Positions 1-6,769 of a DNA stretch of 16,882 bases are shown piece after piece. This DNA is from Acinetobacter sp. (lineage in GTDB: Bacteria; Pseudomonadota; Gammaproteobacteria; Pseudomonadales; Moraxellaceae), in contig JASLIY010000053.1 of assembly GCA_030152675.1 (NCBI GenBank), positions 1-16,882 of the forward strand, read 5' to 3'. Each line of letters opens with the position of its first letter. The stretch's first letter is position 1. Made by a program: the position numbers and the translations under genes. The notes under the pieces were generated by a model. It saw only the letters and a program-made list of their open reading frames with translations, was not told where the DNA came from and did no database searches.

Positions 1-570
1 GGTGATATCGTGATCAGTCACTATGGTCTAGAAAGTGGCCTGATCTATAAACAAGGTCGTGCACTGCGTCAGCAACGAGCAGCGGCATGGGGTGATCCTC
101 AGCGAGCACCCGATCAAGCTACCATCCCGATGTATCTGTACTTAGATTTATTGCCCGATGTTAGCGAAGCACAACTGATTCAGAAGTTAAAACCACAGGC
201 CAAATTGTCCACGGCAAAACTATGGCGTAAGGCAGGACTTGATCCGGTCAAGGCCGCCGTGCTGCGTGAGGTGGTGGATAAATCCCTATGGCACGATGCC
301 ACGGCATTGGCCCAGCACATCAAACAACTCAAGATCGCGCTCACGGCTTTTAGACCGATCGAAGAGGCCATTAGCTGTGCAGGCGGAGTCCGACAATCAG
401 CCTTCAGTCGCGACTTACAACTCAAGTCCAATCCTGCGCTCTTTTGTTGTGGAGAAATGCTGGACTGGGATGCACCGACAGGGGGGTATTTACTCACAGC
501 CTGTTTTGCAAGCGGTCGTGTCGCTGGAGCTGCGGTACAACGCTTCCTTGCTGAGACAGATCGCATTTAA
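1..570 (+). CDS. NAD(P)/FAD-dependent oxidoreductase, TIGR03862/HI0933-like (C-terminal part)
   Basis: The reading frame is open from the first base, so this is the last 189 codons of a longer gene whose FAD-binding N-terminus lies outside the window. A GTG at base 10 could be read as a start, but the preceding codons (G-D-I) continue the family pattern into V-I-S-H-Y-G-L-E-S-G, so it is probably internal. Near the end are the motifs CCGEMLDWDAPTGGYLL and FASGRVAGAAV, typical of the C-terminal flavin-contacting segment of the HI0933/TIGR03862 flavoproteins. The substrate of these proteins is generally not known, so no reaction is assigned. The gene ends in TAA. No strong hairpin terminator is obvious in the 128 bases before the next gene, which runs in the same direction. 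Confidence 0.85.
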   Translation, partial: GDIVISHYGLESGLIYKQGRALRQQRAAAWGDPQRAPDQATIPMYLYLDLLPDVSEAQLIQKLKPQAKLSTAKLWRKAGLDPVKAAVLREVVDKSLWHDATALAQHIKQLKIALTAFRPIEEAISCAGGVRQSAFSRDLQLKSNPALFCCGEMLDWDAPTGGYLLTACFASGRVAGAAVQRFLAETDRI

Positions 571-698
571 GTTATCTGAAGTGCGCTGGTGATCAGGCTT
601 AAGTGCTTATTTTTTTGAGTGAGCTTGGCGGATTAAAGCCTGTTGTGGATCGAACAACTGTGTTAGTTTTTGAGTTTTTATGACTTGAGAGCAATAAC

Positions 699-1124
699 AT
701 GTCAGTGACAACAACAAGCACCAAGAAAAATTACACAGGCAGTTGTATGTGCGGCGCAGTGCAGTATCAAATCAATGGTGAGATCGGGCCGATTATCCAA
801 TGTCATTGCCGACGTTGCCGTAAGGCCAATGGGACGGCTTTTGCCACCAATGCCCCGATCAAAGCGGCTGAGTTTGAGTATCTGCAAGGCGAAGTCTTAG
901 TGAAAAAATATCAGTCTAGCCCCACCACACAGCGTTGTTTCTGTGGAGAATGTGGCACACCCTTGATCGCGATCAAATCTGACACACCGGATCTATATCG
1001 TTTACGGATTGGGAGCTTGGATACGCCTTTAACGCATGGGCCAACACAGCATATCTTTGTGGCCTATAAAGCAGAATGGGAAAATATCTGCGATGAACTA
1101 CCGCAGTATGACGAACGGCCTTAA
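699..1124 (+). CDS. GFA family protein (CENP-V/GFA zinc domain)
   Basis: A complete 141-residue protein with the GFA (glutathione-dependent formaldehyde-activating enzyme / CENP-V) pattern. It has G-x-C-x-C-G at C16/C18, CHCRRC at C35/C37/C40, and CFCGECG near C80/C82/C85. In the family these cysteines bind a structural and a second zinc ion. The length is normal for single-domain members. Most members named this way do not have proven formaldehyde-activating activity, so the substrate is left open. The ATG start is preceded by GAGAG about 8-12 bases upstream, a modest ribosome binding site. The gene lies 128 bases after the oxidoreductase and is followed by a strong palindrome that probably ends transcription. 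Confidence 0.88.
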   Translation: MSVTTTSTKKNYTGSCMCGAVQYQINGEIGPIIQCHCRRCRKANGTAFATNAPIKAAEFEYLQGEVLVKKYQSSPTTQRCFCGECGTPLIAIKSDTPDLYRLRIGSLDTPLTHGPTQHIFVAYKAEWENICDELPQYDERP

Positions 1125-1183
1125 TCAAGTCGGTGCCGTGCTGAATCAAAGCACATGTCGATGAGATATTTTGTATAGAGAGC

Positions 1184-1213
1184 TTGAAGCCGCTGTGATC
1201 ACAGCGGCTTCAA
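1184..1213 (+). terminator. Perfect 30-bp palindrome, likely terminator of the GFA gene
   Basis: Arms TTGAAGCCGCTGTGA (1184-1198) and TCACAGCGGCTTCAA (1199-1213) are exact reverse complements with no spacer, so the RNA would form a long GC-rich hairpin with a small loop. A short TGTTTT follows at 1214-1219 on the + strand. It lies 59 bases after the GFA stop, between two convergent genes. The U-tract is weak and broken by the tandem repeat that follows, so a protein-binding dyad remains possible. Confidence 0.55.
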
Positions 1214-1216
1214 TGT

Positions 1217-1269
1217 TTTAAAGGCTTTAAAGGCTTTAAAGGCTTTAAAGGCTTTAAAGGTTTTAAACG
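1217..1269. repeat. 9-bp tandem repeat, unit TTTAAAGGC
   Basis: Four perfect copies of TTTAAAGGC run from 1217 to 1252. They are followed by a one-mismatch copy TTTAAAGGT (1253-1261) and a degenerate TTTAAACG (1262-1269). The array abuts the 30-bp palindrome and lies 44 bases past the HopJ-family gene's stop, in non-coding DNA between convergent genes. Such arrays often vary in copy number by slippage. Confidence 0.9.
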
Positions 1270-1312
1270 TATATTTGCATCTGTATTCGAGGCTGAGCTT
1301 TGAGTCTGAAGC

Positions 1313-1648
1313 TTAGCTTTGAGCGCTTAAAGCCTGACCTTCAAACGCCACACCATCCCAGCCATGTTGCATAAACTGGCGAATATTTTGGTGATCGGTG
1401 CCTTCAGGTGTCTCCAAAACCGACTGATAATGCTCTGCAAAGAGCGTTAAGGTTTGCGCTGCGGTCAGGCCATTGAGTTGAGCAAATGATAAAACTTTGG
1501 CACTGCCTTGGTTTTCAGTTGCAGCATTGTGTTGCTGACCATTTTTAAAGGCGGTGGCTTGATGTTGATAACGCGCATCGATATATGCCAAAACATCGCT
1601 AAATTTGGCTTGGCCGTTTTGCAACTGTTGTAAAAGATCCTGTGACAT
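1313..1648 (-). CDS. HopJ type III effector family protein
   Basis: A complete 111-residue protein matching the HopJ family (Pfam HopJ). Recognisable segments are an N-terminal helix, FKNGQQHNAATENQGSAKV (residues about 35-53), FAQLNGLTAAQTLTLFAEHY, and a C-terminal HQNIRQFMQHGWDGVAFEG. Although named after a Pseudomonas syringae effector, the family is widespread in free-living gammaproteobacteria without a dedicated secretion system, so a secreted role is not implied; the function is unknown. The ATG has GAGG about 10-13 bases upstream. A possible -10 element, TATGAT on the minus strand (1689-1694), lies about 41 bases upstream of the start with no convincing -35. It is convergent with the GFA gene and divergent from the DUF2071-like gene. 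Confidence 0.88.
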   Translation of the reverse strand: MSQDLLQQLQNGQAKFSDVLAYIDARYQHQATAFKNGQQHNAATENQGSAKVLSFAQLNGLTAAQTLTLFAEHYQSVLETPEGTDHQNIRQFMQHGWDGVAFEGQALSAQS

Positions 1649-1865
1649 CTGCTGTTTTCCTCAATGTAATGATTTGAATATGCAGAGCATCATAACCAAA
1701 ATTACATCTGGGGTGAAATCAGCTTATTGCAGAACTCCGATCAGTTTAAATCGTCTGAGGTAGGGCTGCGCTCACGTCATCGATCCGCGGATATGCCGCT
1801 TTGATGCAGCTTAAAAGTATGTTCAAATGATGAACTGATTATCCTGAACAAAAATAATTGCTTGT

Positions 1866-2783
1866 ATGAGTCGTCATCAATTTAAATATGCACAGCAGCA
1901 TCTGTTTTTTCGTGGCTTGGCTTGGTTGTTTCGTCAATCTTGGTTGTTGAATATTCGCCGTGTGGTATTTCGTATGCTGCCGTATCTGCGTATGGAAAGT
2001 CAGGCCAAGAACACGGTTTATATGTCTTGGCTGGTTGATATCGACAAGGTGAAAGCACGCTTTCCAGAACCGATCGAGTTGTGGCAGCGTGATGGAAAAA
2101 CCATTTTTAGTATCTTGTTTTATCACCATCATCATTTTGGTCCGCATTGTTTTGGGCCACTACGCAAACTCTTTCCCTCACCCAAGCAAAGCAATTGGCG
2201 TTTTTATTTGGCCCCGACGCAACTGCCGCAAGCGGTGGTATTTGAACAGATCGTGGTGGATAAAATGCTCTATGTGTTTGGCGGACGTTTACTCAGTGAT
2301 GCCATGCCTGCACAATACGATCCGCAGCTTGAACATCAGGTTGAAGCGGGGCAGGCGGGCTTGGATATTCAGGCAAAGATTCATATGGATCAACGTTATG
2401 ACCTCAAGGTGCATTTAACCCAAGCACCTGAGCAACAGTTATCAGCAGATTGGCAGCAGATGTTTGAAAGTTGGGACGAGGCCTTACAGTTCTTTGTGCC
2501 ACAGCAGCATGTCTGGGTGGAAAGTGTCGATCGCCCTAAGCATTTGGCGCAGGCAGATATTCGTATTGATACCGATCTGAGCCAGATCAAAGCCATGCAA
2601 ATTGAGCAAATAGAATGTCCTTTGTTGACCGAACTGGGCATTGATGTTGATAGTCCAGCACTGTGCTTTCACATTCCCGAGCTGGATTTTCATGTCTTAA
2701 ATGAGCATTGCAGTTTGCCGAATCAAGCCAGCACCGACACGCTGTCACAGCAGCTCGCCAAGCTATCCAATACCGAACAATAA
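1866..2783 (+). CDS. DUF2071-like protein
   Basis: A 305-residue protein without signal peptide or clear membrane span. The part around residues 51-117 (SWLVDIDKVKARFPEPIEL, then dG-K-T-I-F-S-I-L-F-Y, then PSPKQSNWRFYL) resembles the DUF2071/YqjF family, which is related in fold to acetoacetate decarboxylase; the enzymatic role is unknown. There is a striking HHHHFGPHCFGP stretch at residues 87-98. The N-terminal 50 residues are basic and aromatic (many R, F, W, L), possibly a membrane-associated helix or an extension. The ATG has no Shine-Dalgarno sequence, but an in-frame stop lies just upstream (TGA, about seven codons before), so the start cannot be much earlier. Next is crcB in the same direction after 92 bases. 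The family call is by eye and moderately secure. Confidence 0.65.
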   Translation: MSRHQFKYAQQHLFFRGLAWLFRQSWLLNIRRVVFRMLPYLRMESQAKNTVYMSWLVDIDKVKARFPEPIELWQRDGKTIFSILFYHHHHFGPHCFGPLRKLFPSPKQSNWRFYLAPTQLPQAVVFEQIVVDKMLYVFGGRLLSDAMPAQYDPQLEHQVEAGQAGLDIQAKIHMDQRYDLKVHLTQAPEQQLSADWQQMFESWDEALQFFVPQQHVWVESVDRPKHLAQADIRIDTDLSQIKAMQIEQIECPLLTELGIDVDSPALCFHIPELDFHVLNEHCSLPNQASTDTLSQQLAKLSNTEQ

Positions 2784-2875
2784 TCCATGCCGAATGTGGA
2801 TAAGTCTGCGCTTATGCACAGACCCATGGGCAGATGCGGGATTGAATGCGCCCGAGCATCAAACAGGAGATAAAT

Positions 2876-3256
2876 ATGAACTGGATCTTGGTTGCCTGTG
2901 GTGGTGCGCTGGGCGCTTGTATTCGTTATGCACTGAGTATGTGGCTTGCAAAACCGACGGATATCTTTCCGTGGCCGACGTGGTGGATCAATATCACTGG
3001 CTGTATCTTGGCGGGGATGTTGTTTGCCTTGACGCTGCGCTTTCCAGTGTTACAGCAGGAAGCACGTTTGCTGTTGATGGTCGGAGTCTTGGGCGGCTAT
3101 ACCACTTTTTCGAGCTTTGGTTTAGAAACGTTTATGCTGCTCAAACAAGGCCAAGTCATGCTGGCATTGGCCTATGCTCTGAGTAGTTTGCTGGTAGGGG
3201 TGCTGTGTCTGGCACTGGCGTTTTATCTATTACAGTGGTTATTGCAGTTAAGATAA
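2876..3256 (+). CDS. crcB: Fluoride efflux channel CrcB/Fluc
   Basis: A 126-residue membrane protein of the Fluc/CrcB family, a dual-topology dimeric fluoride channel in the inner membrane that lowers cytoplasmic fluoride. Visible features are G-G-A-L-G-A-C-I-R-Y near the N-terminus, the asparagine-containing WWINITGCILAG segment (residues 36-47), and the diagnostic GGYTTFSSFGLE (73-84) with the TFSSF phenylalanine box. Four hydrophobic segments are present, as expected. The chosen start has a strong site, AGGAG, six bases upstream. An in-frame ATG at 2846 would add ten polar residues and has no good site. No fluoride riboswitch is recognisable in the 92 bases upstream. The neighbouring DUF2071-like gene may share its transcript. 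Confidence 0.93.
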   Translation: MNWILVACGGALGACIRYALSMWLAKPTDIFPWPTWWINITGCILAGMLFALTLRFPVLQQEARLLLMVGVLGGYTTFSSFGLETFMLLKQGQVMLALAYALSSLLVGVLCLALAFYLLQWLLQLR

Positions 3257-3310
3257 TTCTCTGGGGGCAGGCTAGTTTTGCCGCAGCCCTAGCTGACATG
3301 TCAACAGACC

Positions 3311-4615
3311 CTAGTTGGATTGCGTTGGTGGAACCAGGGTTTCAAATAAGTCGTTTAAGTTGTCATGCACTTTGAGTTGAATCAAATTCCAGTAATGACC
3401 GGAAATGGTGCGATTGACCATCAGGGTGTCTGGTGAGGGTTTAAATACATCCCAGTATTTTAGGGACTTTTTCACCAAGCGCACGCCATCGTGGTGAGCC
3501 GAGTTTTCCGCGAAGTCGTATTCGGTGACCAGAGGTCGAAGCAACACTTCTAACCACGCTTGATAGAGTTCGGTTGGGAACTTATCTTTTTCCGCCAAGG
3601 CATCGAGTGCCAATAAATGCGTTTCAATGGTATCCACATCCGCACAGCGACCCGCATTGATCAGAGCTTTAAAGTGACGGATCACTTCAGTGGATAAGGT
3701 TTTGACCCCACCAAAATCATACATCACCACGCTGCCGTCCTCACGAAAAGCAAAGTTGCCGGGATGTGGATCGCAGTGGAAACGTTTTAAGAAAAAGATC
3801 TGCTGGCCCAAGGCTTGGATCAAGCGTTGACCAAGCTGGTTGCGTACACTGAGATCCCAGGTGCTGGCGGTTTCGATGCTATCGCCCTTTTCCATACTCA
3901 GGGTCAGGATGCGGCGACTGGAGTAATCGCTGAACACGGTCGGGATAATAATCTTGTCATCCAAAGCCTGATGAAAGGTGCGAAACACGGCGAGATTTTG
4001 TGCTTCGATTTCATAGTTCAGCTCTTCATGTAAGCTGTCTTGGATCTCTTGGAACAAACGATCTTGGAGTTTCTTGTCGACCTTGAGCACGCCCATCAAA
4101 CGTAAGGCCAGACGGACTTGTTTTAAGTCACTTTCACAGGCTTCGTCTACGCCAGGGTATTGAACTTTGACCACCACTTCGAGGCCATCGGGCAGGGTGG
4201 CACGATGCACCTGACCGATCGAGGCTGCGGCAAAGGGCTGTTCATCAAAGCTTTTAAAGATTTGATCCAGCGGTTTACCGAGTTCTTTTTCGACTTGTTG
4301 TTTGATCTCAGCAAAAGGCATCGCAGGCGCTTGGCGTTGCAATTTGGCGATGGCTTTGGCGACTTCGGGCGGAAAGATATCTTTGTACTGTGAGGCGATC
4401 TGACCGACCTTCATCACCGCGCCTTTCATTTCACCCAAGGTGTCCGCGATTTGTATGCCGATATCTTGAAATAATTTACTGCGCGATTCATTTTTTTGTT
4501 CTTCATCGGCAGTGAGATTACGAATAGAATTGGACACCGTTTTCGTCGCAATACTCGCGGTCATACTGGCGAGTTTAAAAAATCGTCGACTGGGGGTGCT
4601 GGTGTTTTTTGCCAT
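3311..4615 (-). CDS. ABC1/AarF/ADCK-type atypical protein kinase
   Basis: A 434-residue protein of the UbiB/ABC1/ADCK family of atypical kinases, often linked to ubiquinone or lipid metabolism. In order: the KxGQ motif KVGQ (69-72), the alanine-rich loop F-A-A-A-S-I-G-Q (128-135), the ATP-site lysine K150 in VVVKVQYPGV, E-L-N-Y-E-I-E-A-Q-N (198-207), the catalytic loop HCDPHPGN (280-287), and DFG (300-302). It is shorter than true UbiB (about 540 residues) and lacks UbiB's C-terminal pair of membrane helices, so it is more likely a second, soluble ABC1 kinase of the ADCK3 type than UbiB. The ATG is preceded by AAGGA at good spacing, and a candidate promoter lies just upstream. It is convergent with crcB. 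Confidence 0.88.
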   Translation of the reverse strand: MAKNTSTPSRRFFKLASMTASIATKTVSNSIRNLTADEEQKNESRSKLFQDIGIQIADTLGEMKGAVMKVGQIASQYKDIFPPEVAKAIAKLQRQAPAMPFAEIKQQVEKELGKPLDQIFKSFDEQPFAAASIGQVHRATLPDGLEVVVKVQYPGVDEACESDLKQVRLALRLMGVLKVDKKLQDRLFQEIQDSLHEELNYEIEAQNLAVFRTFHQALDDKIIIPTVFSDYSSRRILTLSMEKGDSIETASTWDLSVRNQLGQRLIQALGQQIFFLKRFHCDPHPGNFAFREDGSVVMYDFGGVKTLSTEVIRHFKALINAGRCADVDTIETHLLALDALAEKDKFPTELYQAWLEVLLRPLVTEYDFAENSAHHDGVRLVKKSLKYWDVFKPSPDTLMVNRTISGHYWNLIQLKVHDNLNDLFETLVPPTQSN

Positions 4616-4653
4616 TCGTCATATCCTTAAACTTATTGAAAGTTTCCAAATCG

Positions 4654-4682
4654 ATCATAGGTGACAAATGGCAAACTGCCTA
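4654..4682 (-). promoter_or_regulatory. Candidate promoter of the ABC1 kinase gene
   Basis: On the minus strand TAGGCA (4677-4682; 4 of 6 to TTGACA) is followed after 17 bases by TATGAT (4654-4659; 5 of 6 to TATAAT), about 40 bases before the ATG. Spacing and position suit a sigma-70 promoter. This suggests the kinase gene is transcribed separately from the MATE gene upstream of it. Confidence 0.45.
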
Positions 4683-4740
4683 GTTCTAATTGTTAAGGAG
4701 TTGTAACCTGTTGATAGCGTTCAGGTCGCTCAATTTCACT

Positions 4741-6096
4741 TTAGTTCGATGACAACTGCATCAGCCGTTTGTTGTTGAGATACAAGCGCGACAACAGCAT
4801 CACACAGGCCACACTGAGTCCCACGATCAAGCCGACCCAGACCCCAGAAGCCCCCATCATGGTATAACGCGCCAAATACACCCCGACTGGAAATGCGATC
4901 ACCCAATAGGCAATCATGGTGATCCACATCGGCACTTGCGTGTCTTGCATACCACGTAAACAGCCTGCGGCACTGACCTGCCAAGCGTCCATGATTTGAT
5001 AGGCCATGGCGAATAACAACAGGTACATGGCGACTTGGCTGACAGCCAGATCGGAGCTATAAAAACCAATAATCTGCGGTCTAAACAACCAAATCAGCGA
5101 CATGGTAAAGAGCGCAAAAGCGGTGCCCATCATCAGTCCCACGCGTTGCACGACCTGCATCGCGGCATAGTTTTTTTCACCATAATATAGCCCGACACGA
5201 ATCGTCAGAGCGATCGCCAAAGACATCGGGATCATAAACAGTTGTGAGGTGACGGACATGGCGATTTGATGTGCGGCCAGCGTGGTTTCGCCCAAAGGAC
5301 TGAGTACGATCGCCGCGGTACTAAAAATACTGACTTCAAAGAAGATCGCCAAACCGATCGGGAAACCCAAGACCAAGATACGTTTAATCCAATACGGATC
5401 CATGCGTTCCCAGAGATTAAATACCGGACTGCGTTGATAGCGTTTGGCTTTGGAAATATAACGCGCCAAGCTAAAAAACATTAGCCATTGCAAGATCGCC
5501 GTGGCAAAGCCGCAACCGGCACTGCCGAGTGCTGGAATCGGCCCCCAACCATACATAAATAAATAGTTCAGCGGTACCAAGACCACCAAAGCCATCAAAC
5601 TAATCGCGGTGACTGGACGAGGATGGCCGAGGGCTTCGGAATAACCACGCAATGCTGAATACATGGTGACGGCGGGCATCCCAAAACCAATCGCATGTAG
5701 GAACAGACTGGCTTTGGGGATCAGGCTTTCAGGGACTTTAAACAGCGGTAATAACAGCGGCATCAGTTGTAGGATCAAGCCTGCGATCACCCCAATCACC
5801 AAGGCCACCCACAAAGATTGCCGCACAATGCTGCCGATCTTGTCATAGCTTTGTGCGCCGTTGGCTTCTGCCACCAAGGGGGTCGTTGCGATCATAATGC
5901 CACTGGCCAAGAGCATCACCGGCAACCAGATCCCGACAGCAACAGCGATCGCCGCCAAGTCATTCGGTGAAAGGTGGCCGGCCATGATGGTGTCGATCAA
6001 CCCAAAGCCAGCTTGGGCAAATTGGGTGACCAAGATCGGCACCATGAGGTAAATCAGCTGTTTAAATTGAAAGCGACGATGCGTGACAGTGGACAA
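4741..6096 (-). CDS. abeM: MATE multidrug exporter, AbeM/NorM type
   Basis: A 451-residue inner-membrane protein with about twelve hydrophobic segments and the two-fold layout of MATE exporters, which move cationic drugs and dyes out using H+ or Na+ gradients. Segments such as QFAQAGFGLIDTIMAGHLS near the N-terminus, ALRGYSEALGHPRPVT, and AGCLRGMQDTQVPMWIT are those expected for NorM-like proteins and closely resemble AbeM of Acinetobacter baumannii as remembered. The start codon is TTG: it follows AAGGGAA at good spacing, there is no in-frame ATG upstream before a stop, and the next ATG (codon 18) would remove part of the first helix. The gene lies 42 bases after the DMT transporter gene on the same strand, so an operon is likely. 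Substrates are inferred from the family only. Confidence 0.93.
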   Translation of the reverse strand: MSTVTHRRFQFKQLIYLMVPILVTQFAQAGFGLIDTIMAGHLSPNDLAAIAVAVGIWLPVMLLASGIMIATTPLVAEANGAQSYDKIGSIVRQSLWVALVIGVIAGLILQLMPLLLPLFKVPESLIPKASLFLHAIGFGMPAVTMYSALRGYSEALGHPRPVTAISLMALVVLVPLNYLFMYGWGPIPALGSAGCGFATAILQWLMFFSLARYISKAKRYQRSPVFNLWERMDPYWIKRILVLGFPIGLAIFFEVSIFSTAAIVLSPLGETTLAAHQIAMSVTSQLFMIPMSLAIALTIRVGLYYGEKNYAAMQVVQRVGLMMGTAFALFTMSLIWLFRPQIIGFYSSDLAVSQVAMYLLLFAMAYQIMDAWQVSAAGCLRGMQDTQVPMWITMIAYWVIAFPVGVYLARYTMMGASGVWVGLIVGLSVACVMLLSRLYLNNKRLMQLSSN

Positions 6097-6138
6097 GAAA
6101 AATTCCCTTGAAGAATAGAGGAGTGATAGGGGTGAATT

Positions 6139-6600
6139 CTAACGATGTAAGCTCAACAATACCCCAATAAAAATCACCAATGCGCCCATCAATCGCGACC
6201 ATGACACGGGGCTTTTCTCAACCCCAAAGTATGCGAAGTGATCTAAGATCAGCGACATCAGGATTTGGCCAAAAATGATTAAGCCGGTTAAAGTTAGAAA
6301 ACCGAGTCGTGGCGCTGTAAAGATACTGGCGCTGATGGCATACACCCCGAGACAGCCACCGAGCCAAAGATACCACGGAATCTGTTGCAAGGTGCTCCAA
6401 CTGGGTTTTGGCGTAGACTGTGCATAGACCAACACGGCCAAGACCACACTGCCGACCAAGAACGACAACAATGCAGCTTGTAAGGGCGAATGTAGATAAG
6501 TACGCAACTGTGCGTTCAATGCAGTTTGTGTGGCCATGGCCACCCCGATTCCCATCGCCAAGGGCATGAGCATGAGCAGTTGCGAGGATATTTTTAGCAT
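6139..6600 (-). CDS. DMT family transporter, YdcZ/DUF606 type
   Basis: A 153-residue membrane protein with about five hydrophobic helices, the size and pattern of the YdcZ (DUF606) branch of the drug/metabolite transporter superfamily. The N-terminal part, with GIGVAMATQTALNAQL followed by S-P-L-Q-A-A-L-L-S-F-L-V-G-S, carries the family's conserved N-A-x-L and S-F-x-V-G. The substrate is unknown. The frame is open further upstream to 6729, but the extra 43 residues are polar and unlike the family, so the ATG at 6600, which directly precedes the first helix, is preferred. Its ribosome binding site is weak (GGA about 9-11 bases upstream). It precedes the MATE gene by 42 bases and diverges from hemW. 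Confidence 0.8.
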   Translation of the reverse strand: MLKISSQLLMLMPLAMGIGVAMATQTALNAQLRTYLHSPLQAALLSFLVGSVVLAVLVYAQSTPKPSWSTLQQIPWYLWLGGCLGVYAISASIFTAPRLGFLTLTGLIIFGQILMSLILDHFAYFGVEKSPVSWSRLMGALVIFIGVLLSLHR

Positions 6601-6732
6601 GAATAATGTCCAATCATGGTGTTGGGCAATCTGTAGTCTAAAACAAATCGATGACATTGCTAAGCTCGGCGTCAAGACGATCTCTGGGGATGGAGAATTC
6701 ATTGATGAAGTGTGATTAGACTGGAGCAAGCA

Positions 6733-6741
6733 TGTTAAAAT
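6733..6741 (+). promoter_or_regulatory. Candidate extended -10 promoter for hemW
   Basis: TGTTAAAAT fits an extended -10 element (TGn followed by TAAAAT, 5 of 6 to TATAAT). It would start transcription about 22 bases before the TTG at 6770. No good -35 is seen, which extended -10 promoters can tolerate. Confidence 0.4.
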
Positions 6742-6769
6742 CTGGCTTTATTTGATTTGAGTTTGCGTC

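Noticed and set aside
1217..1269. CRISPR-like array
   Set aside because: The units are 9 bases, directly joined without spacers, so this is a simple tandem repeat.
1313..1648. Type III secretion effector and thus a pathogenicity island
   Set aside because: HopJ-family proteins are common in bacteria without such systems, and no secretion or chaperone gene lies nearby.
2784..2875. Fluoride riboswitch upstream of crcB
   Set aside because: The gap is only 92 bases and the conserved riboswitch segments and pseudoknot pattern could not be found; the region looks like an ordinary spacer with a good ribosome binding site.
2701..3186. A 161-codon open frame overlapping crcB
   Set aside because: It lies in another frame over the end of the DUF2071-like gene and most of crcB, has a cysteine-rich unnatural composition, and crcB is unmistakable in its own frame.
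3257..3310. Terminator between crcB and the ABC1 kinase gene
   Set aside because: There is a 10-bp palindrome TGACATGTCA and GC-rich sequence, but no stem followed by a T-run on either strand.
6601..6729. Longer start of the DMT transporter at 6729
   Set aside because: The added 43 residues are polar and unlike the family; the first membrane helix begins right after the ATG at 6600.
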